A stretch of DNA of 39,739 bases from NCBI GenBank assembly GCA_902802945.1, contig CADCOC010000018.1, positions 1 through 39,739 of the forward strand. The letters are read 5' to 3'. Within the stretch, counting starts at the first letter, position 1. The number at the start of each line of letters is the position of its first letter. Under the pieces are notes generated by a model. It saw only the letters and a list, made by a program, of their open reading frames with translations. It searched no databases and was not told the DNA's origin. The position numbers were made by a program, and so were the translations under genes. Below, in pieces: positions 14,343 to 22,786 of the stretch. This stretch comes from an uncultured bacterium (GTDB lineage: Bacteria > Verrucomicrobiota > Kiritimatiellia > RFP12 > UBA1067).

Positions 14343-15486
14343 AAAATGTATGATGTGTTACGGTTTTACCCACATTGCCGCTGGAAACGGCAAGCCCAGT
14401 CGTGAGGCCAGTTAACTTGAGACTTCCACTTTCACGACTGTTCCGCCAATAATCACCAATCTTATTGAATGCTCTTTCAACAGGTTGTGGATAGAGAATC
14501 TTTTTGAAGTGTTGAGCATATTCATCAAGACCAGATAGCGCGGATGTCAACTGTAGAAAATCCTGCTTGGCCTTTTTGAGCCAATTATCGAATGCCAACT
14601 TTTTCCCAGAATCCACGTTCCATCTTTCGGCGAAGTTTTCAGATGGCAATACAGGATTGGGAACCCAATAGCCATCTGCCCTGGATTCAACAAAATTTCC
14701 CATGTTATCAAGAACTGTCTTAAGCGCCGTGAAAACATTGTCGCCGTGAGGACATGCTTTTGCCGCAAGGGTTGTTATAATAACCGAAATTGGAGCCTCG
14801 TCTTGATGATTAATGAAACAAACATCTCGATGGCGTTTGAGCAATTGTATTGCTTTTTGCAGAGGAGTTTTTAAGCGAGATGCTTGAGAAGGTACAGGCT
14901 TGATCTCTGTCGCGGCTGCGAACTTGCTGTTAGCGACAAGAGTATAAGGCCTGGCCATGGACACAAACCAATCATGATATGCTGAAGGATTACTTACCTT
15001 AAAACTATAGTCTCCTGTAGACTTATTTTTGTCGGTAAGGTCAATCTCGGTTGCTTCTGGAACAATAAATGCCTCGTCTTTGGGAACGCATGGCAGTATG
15101 TCCATGTGGAATTCATCATATTGCATGGTCCAGCAGCGGCGGCCTTCTTTGTCCAACTTGTCTCTATAGACTTTGTTTTCCTTTAGTCTATTGCCAACTA
15201 TATGCTTGACGCTGCTAGGCGATAACTCTTTACCGTCTTCAAGAAGACATACCAAATCAATGTCGTAGTCATCGCGGTCGTCAAGAGGCCTGACAACGGT
15301 TCCAAGGTTCATTGAACCTTGAGGCATAATTGTCACTTTGTAGTCTATTCCTTCTCCAATCCAATTGCCAACGGCCTGATAGCTAGTTACCGCCTTGTCA
15401 AACATCGTATCCGTGATGTTCAATTCGTCAGCTATACGGCTGAGAATTTCGCCCAGTAAGTCTTCTCTGTTCCTCATCGCAATCAT
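14332..15486 (-). CDS. CD-NTase (cGAS/DncV-like nucleotidyltransferase) of CBASS
   Basis: A 384-residue cyclic-oligonucleotide synthase that makes the second messenger for the SAVED effector during phage infection. The polymerase-beta core is clear: GSMNLGTVVRPLDDRDDYDID holds the GS motif (57-58) and the DxD metal ligands Asp75 and Asp77, and the third acidic residue is Asp128 in FHMDILPCVP. A helical C-terminal domain follows (KTPLQKAIQLLKRHRDVCF). The protein ends HHTFYGK; an exposed terminal Gly-Lys is where E2-dependent linkage might act. The ATG at 15486 overlaps the cap5 stop by 4 bp. The nucleotide product cannot be read from the sequence. Base composition is clearly more AT-rich than the hsdM genes. 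Confidence 0.92.
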   Translation of the reverse strand: MIAMRNREDLLGEILSRIADELNITDTMFDKAVTSYQAVGNWIGEGIDYKVTIMPQGSMNLGTVVRPLDDRDDYDIDLVCLLEDGKELSPSSVKHIVGNRLKENKVYRDKLDKEGRRCWTMQYDEFHMDILPCVPKDEAFIVPEATEIDLTDKNKSTGDYSFKVSNPSAYHDWFVSMARPYTLVANSKFAAATEIKPVPSQASRLKTPLQKAIQLLKRHRDVCFINHQDEAPISVIITTLAAKACPHGDNVFTALKTVLDNMGNFVESRADGYWVPNPVLPSENFAERWNVDSGKKLAFDNWLKKAKQDFLQLTSALSGLDEYAQHFKKILYPQPVERAFNKIGDYWRNSRESGSLKLTGLTTGLAVSSGNVGKTVTHHTFYGK

Positions 15487-16661
15487 TCTCCTATGGTTAA
15501 GGTTTCCTTGAATCCATTGTTAAAATCGAATATACGCATCTTGGGATAAACGCCTGGCATGAATCGCCGTCCCATCTCGAAAGCCGCCGAGACGGGCACT
15601 GCCGGCAGAACACAAACTTCTTTACATCCCGGGTTGTCTGCACAAATAGCATTGATCGTCTTTTGGTAAGCGTGCCAGAACCGCGACAGGTCATGTTTTG
15701 TCGATATGCAGTCAACATCAGGCCTAGTTGCCTTGATTTCATAGATGACTTTGGCACCGACTGCAGCAGCAAACGATGCTTTGTCCTCTGCACTTTTTGC
15801 ATTTGAAAGCGAGATGACAAGGGCAATCGTAGCTCCGTCAGGAAGTGCTTCCTCCTTCATGCTGAGGAAATCCGATCCAGACGATGTCTCCTGCCATTCC
15901 CATGTGTCGGGATGACGCCTCTTCTGGTAAATATCGGCACGTACCTTATCACCCATGAGATAACCCAATTTCATAATAAGGGGAATTGGCGCGAGAGGGA
16001 ACACAGAAAAATGAGCTTCTGCGTCCTGTTGCGTTATGTTTGCCACCCGTTCAAGATATTTCCGTTTCAACGACGCATCGACCGTTTTCCAATATGCGGC
16101 ATCGTTGTAGTCTAGATCGCATTGAATTCTTATTGAATCGGGTTCCGCTTTTGCCGGCCGTTTTGTCGACAGTATGGCCAATACGGCATGATTCTTTGAA
16201 ATCGTCGCATCTTGAACTCCTTTAATTGGCGATGAGAAAAGTAGTATATGCGAAGTCTCGAAGTTCAGCGCATTACCTGCCAGTTCCATTGCACATTCAT
16301 GATCGTGCTTCATTTGAAGAAGCCGCTCCTCTGGATAGGACGCGACAAGCTTCTTATCGTCAATCATTTTATGATGCTCAAGACAAACCAACATCAGGTT
16401 TTCTATCTTGTCGGACAACTGATGAGAACGGATTGCATCGCCTCGCGGCCCGTTAGGGCTGGAAGCGACTATGTGCGCGACGTTCGTATCGTTGAATTCG
16501 TTTAGGGTAATTTCGTCACGGAACAATACACGATTGCATCCTCGGAACTCACACCTCCCGCCAGCGCGCGCACAAAGCATAAGCAATGTAGGGACCGAGG
16601 GATCCGGCCCACGATTTGACTTGTTGTGCTTCGTGCCACCGCTTGCTCTGACATTAGCCAT
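15483..16661 (-). CDS. cap5: HNH-SAVED endonuclease effector of CBASS
   Basis: A 392-residue Cap5-type effector, activated by a cyclic nucleotide to degrade DNA. The N-terminal HNH nuclease (about 25-110) shows paired Cys in CEFRGCNRVLF (Cys37, Cys42), catalytic-type His63 in VAHIVASSPNGPRGD, and NLMLVCLEHHKMID with Cys93 and His96/His97. The SAVED ligand-binding domain occupies about 165-392 (AVLAILSTKRPAKAEPDSIRI, then ATIALVISLSNA, VIYEIKATRP, VCVLPAVPVSAAFEMGR, near the end IFDFNNGF). The start overlaps hsdS by 8 bp and the stop overlaps the cyclase start by 4 bp, so expression is coupled to the restriction genes. Both domains look intact. Confidence 0.92.
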   Translation of the reverse strand: MANVRASGGTKHNKSNRGPDPSVPTLLMLCARAGGRCEFRGCNRVLFRDEITLNEFNDTNVAHIVASSPNGPRGDAIRSHQLSDKIENLMLVCLEHHKMIDDKKLVASYPEERLLQMKHDHECAMELAGNALNFETSHILLFSSPIKGVQDATISKNHAVLAILSTKRPAKAEPDSIRIQCDLDYNDAAYWKTVDASLKRKYLERVANITQQDAEAHFSVFPLAPIPLIMKLGYLMGDKVRADIYQKRRHPDTWEWQETSSGSDFLSMKEEALPDGATIALVISLSNAKSAEDKASFAAAVGAKVIYEIKATRPDVDCISTKHDLSRFWHAYQKTINAICADNPGCKEVCVLPAVPVSAAFEMGRRFMPGVYPKMRIFDFNNGFKETLTIGE

Positions 16662-17829
16662 GGTTGATCAGCCCTTTCATCACTTGGTCTATGGCGGCGA
16701 TGGATTTCTTGAGATTCGCCTTCGCCGACTCCGCCTTGTCGGCTATCGCAACAAACTCGCGCTGGAGGGAAAGTGGCGGGAGAGGGATTTGAATGCCAGA
16801 TAAAACATTCAGATGAAGATGCTTGATGGTTTCTCCCTTGGAAGCCACTTCGAATTGTCTTTGTACAAAATCAGATTTTATGCAAACATCAAGATATTTC
16901 CCAATGAGCTTTTCGCGGTTGTATTTGATAACTGCAATGCTTTCAAATATACCAAACCTGGGCGCATCGGCAGGAACAATCGCACTAGCTCCCAACGAAC
17001 CGCTCTTAGAAATAAGAACATCTCCAGATTCAATCATACACCTTTTTTGGATTTCGTGATACTCCGTCTCGGAAATATATTTTACGCTACTGAAATCAAG
17101 ATGCCCTGATTGGATGTCCTTGGCAGAAAGAAACATTATTCCCGATTCAAGGTATTTAGGAGTCTTGTGGGTGCCGTCAGTTATCTTTGAGCAGATGCTT
17201 TTCAGTTCAATCATCGGCCACTTGCTCCGCGTCTCTGCGCCTCTGCGCGAGTCATCAAATCCGCAATCATCACCTTGTCCTCCGCACTCCCCAAACATCT
17301 CCCGGAACTTGGCCTTGAGCATTTCATCGGTGGCGGTGATGGCCTTTTTGTAGGATTCCTTGAGGTCGTTCGCGGCCCAGAGGAGCTCGGCAAGCTTCTT
17401 CTGCTCGTCCATCGGCGGCAGGTCGAATTCGTAGTCGGAGATGTGCGACCATTTGACGCGCGGCGAAAGCGATCCACCTGAACCGCGCATTGCAAAATCG
17501 AAGAAGGCATCCGTGCGCAGGTAGAACGGCAGCAGTTCCGGCACGATCTTCTCAGGCCTTGCCGCAATTACCGTGATATCCCCCGAGCAGATGCCGTCGC
17601 AGGGTGCGAGGGACATCTTCTTCTGGTAGGCGCGGCGCCGGCCGAAGAGCAGCTGTCCCTTCTTGAATCCCTTTGTGAATGTGTTCTCGTCGGGATTCAC
17701 ATTCCACTGCCGAAGCCAGATTTCGTCCGGTTCAAGATGTTCGAGCCCGACTACCGGCACGTCCTTCCTGTCCTGATTCCAGGTTTCGCGTGCTTCAACA
17801 GCGACATCATCAAGTCTTACCTTTGCCAT
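16654..17829 (-). CDS. hsdS: Type I restriction-modification specificity subunit
   Basis: A 391-residue HsdS that recognises a bipartite DNA site for the HsdM/HsdR complex. Two target-recognition domains are seen. TRD1 spans residues 1-150 (ends SPRVKWSHISDYEFDLPPMDEQKKLAELL) and TRD2 spans about 205-360 (starts WPMIELKSICSKITDGTHKTP, ends IQIPLPPLSLQREFVAIADKAE). Each is followed by a conserved helix that sets the spacing. The linker between the halves contains an 8-bp tandem repeat. TRD2 is visibly AT-rich while TRD1 is GC-rich, which fits domain shuffling. The ATG lies 3 bp after the hsdM stop, with GAGGTG upstream. Its 3' end overlaps cap5. Confidence 0.93.
   Translation of the reverse strand: MAKVRLDDVAVEARETWNQDRKDVPVVGLEHLEPDEIWLRQWNVNPDENTFTKGFKKGQLLFGRRRAYQKKMSLAPCDGICSGDITVIAARPEKIVPELLPFYLRTDAFFDFAMRGSGGSLSPRVKWSHISDYEFDLPPMDEQKKLAELLWAANDLKESYKKAITATDEMLKAKFREMFGECGGQGDDCGFDDSRRGAETRSKWPMIELKSICSKITDGTHKTPKYLESGIMFLSAKDIQSGHLDFSSVKYISETEYHEIQKRCMIESGDVLISKSGSLGASAIVPADAPRFGIFESIAVIKYNREKLIGKYLDVCIKSDFVQRQFEVASKGETIKHLHLNVLSGIQIPLPPLSLQREFVAIADKAESAKANLKKSIAAIDQVMKGLINHG
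17226..17249 (-). repeat. Three 8-bp tandem units inside the hsdS spacer
   Basis: The plus strand reads TCCGCGTC-TCTGCGCC-TCTGCGCG, three imperfect 8-bp units in the segment joining the two halves of HsdS (encoding SRRGAETR). Loss or gain of one unit would shift the frame. Confidence 0.55.
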
Positions 17830-17832
17830 GGT

Positions 17833-19344
17833 TCACCTCACCGCATCAAGGATTTCATCCAGCGCGCCCGCGACAGTCGAATCGGATTCCTGCCACCCGG
17901 CGAACGCATCGGCGAGCGACACTTTGGATCCAGTCTCTACAATTGACTGATGAGCGTACCGCGAAATGTTGAGATTGTAATTGATCGCCGCTATCTCGGC
18001 ATTGGTCGCATCATACGAGAACGTCCCGTCGCTATGACGCTTGCGGTAGGCGTCTATGATCTTTTGGATGTGCCCACGTTCGAGATAGCTCTCTCCGTTC
18101 TTGCGCGTCACTTCCTTGACCGCATTGATGAAGAGGACGTGCCCTTTCGCCGCGGCGGTTTTCTTCGAGCGGCAGATCATGATGCACGCTTCCATCGGCG
18201 AATTGTAGAAGAGATTCGGCCCAAGCCCGATCACCGCCTCCAGAAGATCGCTCTTCACGAGGTTCTCGCGAATCTTCGTCTCGCTTTCGCGGTCGAGGTC
18301 GCCCAGCGGCAGGAGTATCGCGCAACGGCCGGTCTTCTCGTCCATCGACTTCAGGATGTGCTGGATGAACGCATAGTCGGCGCGGCTCGCGGGCGGCGTT
18401 CCGAGGAAGTTGCGCCCGTAGGGGTCGTGTTCGAACGCCGCCTGGCTCCAGAGATCCTGTCCAAGCCCATACGGCGGATTTGCGAGCACGACGTCGAAGG
18501 TCTGCAGTTTGCCACCAGTCGTGAACGCCGGATGCACGAGCGTATCGTCCTTCACGATCCGGAACTCCTCAAGCCCGTGCAGGAAGAGATTCATCCGCGC
18601 GATCGTCGCGGTGAGCGGCTTCAGCTCCTGCCCGTACGCCCGTACCTCGCGCCAGGAGTTGTCGTTGGGATTGCCCGGGTTCTTTAACTTGGCTATGCAC
18701 GAAATGAGCATGCCGCCCGTACCGCATGTGGGGTCGTAGATCGACTCCTGCGCCTTGGGCTCGAGGATGTCGACCATCAGTTCGACTACCGTGCGGTTCG
18801 TGTAGAACTCCTGCGCGGTGTTCCCGGCATCGTCGGCGAACTTGCCGACCAGATGTTCGTACGCCTTGCCCATCTCGTCTGCCGGGCACGCCTTGATCGA
18901 AAGGTCCAGCTTCGAGAAATTCTCGATCAGCCCGGTAATCGTCTCGTCCGTCAGGATGTTCTTGTTGCGCCAGATGCCGCTGTTTCCGAATATCCCTTCA
19001 AGACCTTCGACACGGCGCCCGCCGACAATGCGGCTCGGATTCGCCTGTTCGATGCGGACCCAGGCCGTCGTCAGCGCCTGGCCAACGTTCGTCGTGACGT
19101 TCCTGACGTCCTCCCAGTCGCAGCCCTCGGGGATTGCGAAGGTGTAGTTCTCCGGCGCATTGCGCGCGAAGTCCTCGTCCCCGGTCTCCGCCAGCGCCCT
19201 CTCGTACTCTTCCTTGTGTACATCGCAGATGCGCTTGAAGAACACCAGCGGAAAGATGTACTCCTTGTACCCGCCCGCGTCGATGCTGCCGCGCAGAAGC
19301 TGCGCAGCCTCCCAGAGCGCCGATTTCAGTTCCTCCAGATTCAC
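17833..19344 (-). CDS. hsdM: Type I DNA methyltransferase M subunit (copy A)
   Basis: A 503-residue N6-adenine methyltransferase. It starts at GTG 19344 (protein MNLEELKSALWEAAQLLRG), supported by AAGGAGG 7 nt upstream and a 4-bp GTGA overlap with the preceding hsdM. The longer open frame to 19716 is out-of-frame sequence of that gene. The N-terminal HsdM_N helical domain spans 1-150. SAM-binding motif I is DPTCGTGG (204-211) and catalytic motif IV is NPPY (289-292). The EFYTNRTVVELM segment is typical of HsdM. Length is normal. It differs considerably from copy B, so it is an old paralogue and not a recent tandem duplicate. It probably partners the HsdS encoded 3 bp downstream. Confidence 0.95.
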   Translation of the reverse strand: MNLEELKSALWEAAQLLRGSIDAGGYKEYIFPLVFFKRICDVHKEEYERALAETGDEDFARNAPENYTFAIPEGCDWEDVRNVTTNVGQALTTAWVRIEQANPSRIVGGRRVEGLEGIFGNSGIWRNKNILTDETITGLIENFSKLDLSIKACPADEMGKAYEHLVGKFADDAGNTAQEFYTNRTVVELMVDILEPKAQESIYDPTCGTGGMLISCIAKLKNPGNPNDNSWREVRAYGQELKPLTATIARMNLFLHGLEEFRIVKDDTLVHPAFTTGGKLQTFDVVLANPPYGLGQDLWSQAAFEHDPYGRNFLGTPPASRADYAFIQHILKSMDEKTGRCAILLPLGDLDRESETKIRENLVKSDLLEAVIGLGPNLFYNSPMEACIMICRSKKTAAAKGHVLFINAVKEVTRKNGESYLERGHIQKIIDAYRKRHSDGTFSYDATNAEIAAINYNLNISRYAHQSIVETGSKVSLADAFAGWQESDSTVAGALDEILDAVR

Positions 19345-20876
19345 TTCGATTCCTCCTTCATCATGCCAGAGGCCATCATAAGCGTCCGGAACCTCTCCGA
19401 CGCCGCTTTCACGGCCGCAACGGCCTGTTCGAATTCCGCCTTCACCTCTGCGTACGGGCGGACGGCCTCCGCGTGATACTTCACGTACTTGTTCACCGAC
19501 AGGTCGTAGCCCTTTGCGGCGATCTCTTCCTTCGCAACTACGCGCGAGAAGTCCTCGACGTCGGCATAGTCGGCGTAAAGTTTGTATAGCCGATCCACGT
19601 CGTCGTCCGTCAGTATGTTCTGCGCCCGCTTCTGCGTGAGGATCTTCGAGCCGTCGATCATCAGAATCTTGTTCACGCGATCGGCGGGCTTCACCCAGCG
19701 CAGGATCAGAAAGCACGGCGAGAGGCCGGTGCCGTAGAAAATCTTGTCCCCAAGCGTGACGACCGCCTCCACAAAGTCGCGTTCAACCATCTTGCGGCGG
19801 ATCTCGCCCTCCTCGTTTCCGCGGAACAGCACGCCCTGCGGCAGCACGACTGCCATTCTCCCGCGTCCGGGCCGCATGGATTTCACCATGTGCTGAAGCC
19901 AGACGTAGTCGCCATAATCCTGCGGCGGCGTTCCCCAGATGTTCCGCCCGTATGGATCGTTGCTCCACATCGTCCGGTTCCACGCCTTGAGCGAGAACGG
20001 GGGATTGGCGATCACGCAGTCGAAGGTCGCGATGCTCCCGCCCTGCATGATCTGCGGATTCGCGAGCGTGTCGCCCTGGCGGATGCAGAAGTCGGAGGCG
20101 CCATGCAGGAACAGGTTCATTTTCGCAATCGCGGCGTTCTTGACGTTCTTCTCCTGTCCGAAGATCTGCCCCAGGCAGAGCTTCGAATTCTGCATGTGGT
20201 GTACCGCCTCGATGAGCATGCCGCCCGAGCCGCACGCTGGATCATAGACGCGTTCGCCGGGCTGGGGGTCGAGGATGCGCACCAGCAGCTTCACCACCGA
20301 CCGGGGCGTGTAGAACTCGCCGGCCTTCGCCTTGGACTCGTCCGCGAAGCTCTTGAGCAGGATTTCGTAGGCATCGCCCATCAGGTCTGCGGGATAGTCC
20401 TTATTGCCGAGCTTGCGGGATGAAAGGTGTTCGATGAGATTCCTGACGACCTCGTCGGAGAGCTTGTTCTTGTCGCGGAAGTTGTCCGTGGGGAACACGC
20501 TCAGGACGCCATAGAGCGTATCCGGGTTCGCCTGCTCGATCATCAGGAGCGCCTCGACGATTGCCGCCCCGAGATTCTCCGGGCGCGCGCGCACCTCCTC
20601 CCAATGGCACTCCTTCGGAATCACGAAGCGATGCTGTTCGGGAAGGCGCGCATATTCCTCGTCGTTGCCAGACTCCGCAAGCGCGGCTTCATACTCCTCG
20701 TCCCAGACGTCGCAGAGACGCTTGTAGTAGAGAAGCGGCGTGATGTAGTCCTTGAAACTTTCGTGCTCCACGAACTTTCTCAGGATGTTGCAGGCCTCGT
20801 ACAGGAAGTGATACAGATCCTGAACGCCGGTCAGTTCCTTCACGGGAGTCTTTTCCTTCTTCGTCTTGACGGGCAT
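19341..20876 (-). CDS. hsdM: Type I DNA methyltransferase M subunit (copy B)
   Basis: A 511-residue N6-adenine methyltransferase. A basic leader (MPVKTKKEKTPVKEL) precedes the HsdM_N domain (LYHFLYEACNILRKFVEHESF). SAM motif I is DPACGSGG (212-219), catalytic motif IV is NPPF (291-294), and the usual EFYTPRSVVKLLVRIL segment precedes motif I. All residues needed for activity are present. It lies between the degenerate methylase-specificity fusion (9 bp upstream) and hsdM copy A (4-bp overlap). Two complete M genes with one two-domain S gene is not the normal single M/S set. Either the two form a heteromeric methylase, or copy B works with the half-S domain fused to the preceding gene. Confidence 0.95.
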   Translation of the reverse strand: MPVKTKKEKTPVKELTGVQDLYHFLYEACNILRKFVEHESFKDYITPLLYYKRLCDVWDEEYEAALAESGNDEEYARLPEQHRFVIPKECHWEEVRARPENLGAAIVEALLMIEQANPDTLYGVLSVFPTDNFRDKNKLSDEVVRNLIEHLSSRKLGNKDYPADLMGDAYEILLKSFADESKAKAGEFYTPRSVVKLLVRILDPQPGERVYDPACGSGGMLIEAVHHMQNSKLCLGQIFGQEKNVKNAAIAKMNLFLHGASDFCIRQGDTLANPQIMQGGSIATFDCVIANPPFSLKAWNRTMWSNDPYGRNIWGTPPQDYGDYVWLQHMVKSMRPGRGRMAVVLPQGVLFRGNEEGEIRRKMVERDFVEAVVTLGDKIFYGTGLSPCFLILRWVKPADRVNKILMIDGSKILTQKRAQNILTDDDVDRLYKLYADYADVEDFSRVVAKEEIAAKGYDLSVNKYVKYHAEAVRPYAEVKAEFEQAVAAVKAASERFRTLMMASGMMKEESK

Positions 20877-20885
20877 GGTCCTCTC

Positions 20886-22628
20886 TCACTTTCCGTTTTC
20901 GTAAACCTTGCCGAGTTCGCGGCGGAGTGACCGCAATTTCTTCTCCAGCTCGCCGATCTCCTTCAGCTTTGCCCGGTAGACCGATGCAAGCTCCTGCTGT
21001 CTTTCAATTGGCGGACACGGCACCGGCAGCTCTTCGAGCGCCTTGCGCGAGATCGAGCGGATGGCCGTGCCTACGGCAATTGCGTTGAGCATCTGCTCGC
21101 CGTCCGCGCTTTCGAAAAACGACTTGAGGAACCAGGGATTGACCTTGTTCTTGTCAAGACGGCAGATGAACAGGTTGGAGCTGGCAATTACCGGCTTGTC
21201 GAAACGTCCCTCGAACACCGCGACCTTGTTGGGCGCACCGGTCCGCAGCAGCACGAGGTCGCCATCCTCCAGAACCTGCGCGCCTTTCGGGATTTCCTTC
21301 ATGCCCGTGAGATCGTCGCAGATCACCCCATTGACGATATTCCCCGGCGAAAGGTAATAGCACGTTCCGTCATCGTGGGCGACGAGGTCATCGAGGTCCT
21401 TCGACCCGATTGTCGCGCCGCGGCTGATCTGATTCGCAACCTCGCCGAAACGCACGGCATTCTCGATCACCGGCATGTCGCCTGCGCTGAAATAGCGGGT
21501 GGCCGAAAGGATGCAGCCGTTCTTGAGTATCTCGTCCACGCCCACGTTCTTCGTGTGCTCGGCACCCCATCCGGACCGGTCGGCGAACCCATACACGGCG
21601 CTTACGATCTTGTCGATGTCTTCCGGCGCGATCGTATTGAACCGGCGTCCCTTCACCACCAGACCGGAGGCGTCTACCATTCGGATTGATTTTCGGTTCT
21701 CTTTCCTGGAAAAGACAAGAAGCGACACATTGATGCCGGTGCGCTCCAGCATCCGCTCCGGCAGTCTCACCACGCAATCGAGATTGCCGCTCTCGACCAT
21801 GAAGGTGCGCGCCGCAACCGATCCGCTTGCCTGACTCGAAAGCGACCCTTCCGGCAGCATCACCACCGCGCGACCTGTATCCTTCATCGAATAGATTGCT
21901 GCCAACGCGAACATCAGCTCCGTCTGCGTCCCGGCGCCGATCTTCAAAAGCGATTCCGGGAACAGCATCTGGAATTTCTCCACCTGCGTATTCCGCTCGG
22001 TGCGAAGACCAAATGGCGGATAGCAAAACACCTTGTCGTAGCGTGCGAACCGCTCCTCGACATAATCGAAGGCCGACTCGCATTTCACCAATCCGCGTCC
22101 GACAAATGGCGAAATCGCCATCTCCGCAAAGTTTACCGTCCGCTGATTGATGTCGACGCCTTCGGCATGCAGGTCATCGTCCTGCTTTAGCGCTTCCGCC
22201 ATCACCGTTCCGCGTCCACAAGCAATATCCGCCATGAGTCCACCTGGCTCAGAGGACAACACCTTCACGATCAGCGGGACGAGCGAAGGCGGCACGCTGT
22301 AATTATTCACTTCCGAGTGATTTGCGCACTCGGCGATCACGCCGTGGCAATCCTCGCGCGAGAACATTCCCTGATACGCCCGAAGCGTCTTCCAGAATCC
22401 AAGCGTTTTTGCATCCTCGCAGAGAGATTGCTTGAGCTCAAGCGAGCAATTGATGCCGTTGACGAGATTGTAGAACTCAGACTCGTCATTGACTTGCCTA
22501 TCACCCAGTTGCAACATCAGATAGGCCATTTCTGCCGACACGTATGTAATCGAATCGGCATCCACGCTTCCACGTAGGAAGTTGGCAATTCGCATAGCTA
22601 GTTGCTCAATTTTAGTATCTGTTACCAT
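20886..22628 (-). CDS. N6-methylase-like/HsdS-like fusion with degenerate catalytic motif
   Basis: A 580-residue protein, first gene of the defence operon. Residues 1-350 resemble an HsdM core: motif I is DIACGRGTV (134-140 onward), with EGVDINQRTVNFAEMAIS following. At motif IV, however, the sequence is FCYPPFG (YPPF at 203-206), where active enzymes have N/D/S before PP. Residues about 375-545 look like one HsdS target-recognition domain (FGEVANQISRGATIG, YYLSPGNIVNGVICDD, LEDGDLVLLRTGAPNKVAVFEG, ISRKALEELPVPCPPIERQQEL). A C-terminal coiled coil ends the protein. The ATG at 22628 has AAGGTG upstream; an extension to 22670 would run into the promoter. I infer a catalytically weakened or inactive DNA-recognition subunit. 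Confidence 0.85.
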   Translation of the reverse strand: MVTDTKIEQLAMRIANFLRGSVDADSITYVSAEMAYLMLQLGDRQVNDESEFYNLVNGINCSLELKQSLCEDAKTLGFWKTLRAYQGMFSREDCHGVIAECANHSEVNNYSVPPSLVPLIVKVLSSEPGGLMADIACGRGTVMAEALKQDDDLHAEGVDINQRTVNFAEMAISPFVGRGLVKCESAFDYVEERFARYDKVFCYPPFGLRTERNTQVEKFQMLFPESLLKIGAGTQTELMFALAAIYSMKDTGRAVVMLPEGSLSSQASGSVAARTFMVESGNLDCVVRLPERMLERTGINVSLLVFSRKENRKSIRMVDASGLVVKGRRFNTIAPEDIDKIVSAVYGFADRSGWGAEHTKNVGVDEILKNGCILSATRYFSAGDMPVIENAVRFGEVANQISRGATIGSKDLDDLVAHDDGTCYYLSPGNIVNGVICDDLTGMKEIPKGAQVLEDGDLVLLRTGAPNKVAVFEGRFDKPVIASSNLFICRLDKNKVNPWFLKSFFESADGEQMLNAIAVGTAIRSISRKALEELPVPCPPIERQQELASVYRAKLKEIGELEKKLRSLRRELGKVYENGK

Positions 22629-22660
22629 CGTATACACCTTTTCTGCTGTAGGCGATGCAC

Positions 22661-22727
22661 AGTCTAGCAAAATCCCCCTTCCGCGTCAATGGGTTTTAAA
22701 TAACCTTTATGATGATTTCGAACAACC
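22661..22727 (-). promoter_or_regulatory. Main defence-operon promoter with two GGTT-N6-AAyC boxes
   Basis: On the minus strand TTGACG (22684-22689) and TAGACT (22661-22666) are 17 bp apart. GGTTATTTAAAACC (22692-22705) lies directly upstream of the -35, and GGTTGTTCGAAATC (22714-22727) lies 22 bp further up. The core GGTTAT...AAAACC-N-ATTGACG is nearly the same as at hsdR (10283-10361). Transcription would start near 22654, about 26 nt before the ATG at 22628. The remaining bases to the ftsW-family stop (22787) show nothing else. Confidence 0.65.
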
Positions 22728-22786
22728 AGCCAATCTCTGATACATACGTTCGAGTAAGTTGTCACAGCAAGGCCGGAGTCCGCGCC

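Noticed and set aside
17833..19716. 627-codon version of hsdM copy A
   Set aside because: The first 124 codons are out-of-frame hsdM copy B sequence. The GTG at 19344 has a ribosome site and matches the HsdM N-terminus.
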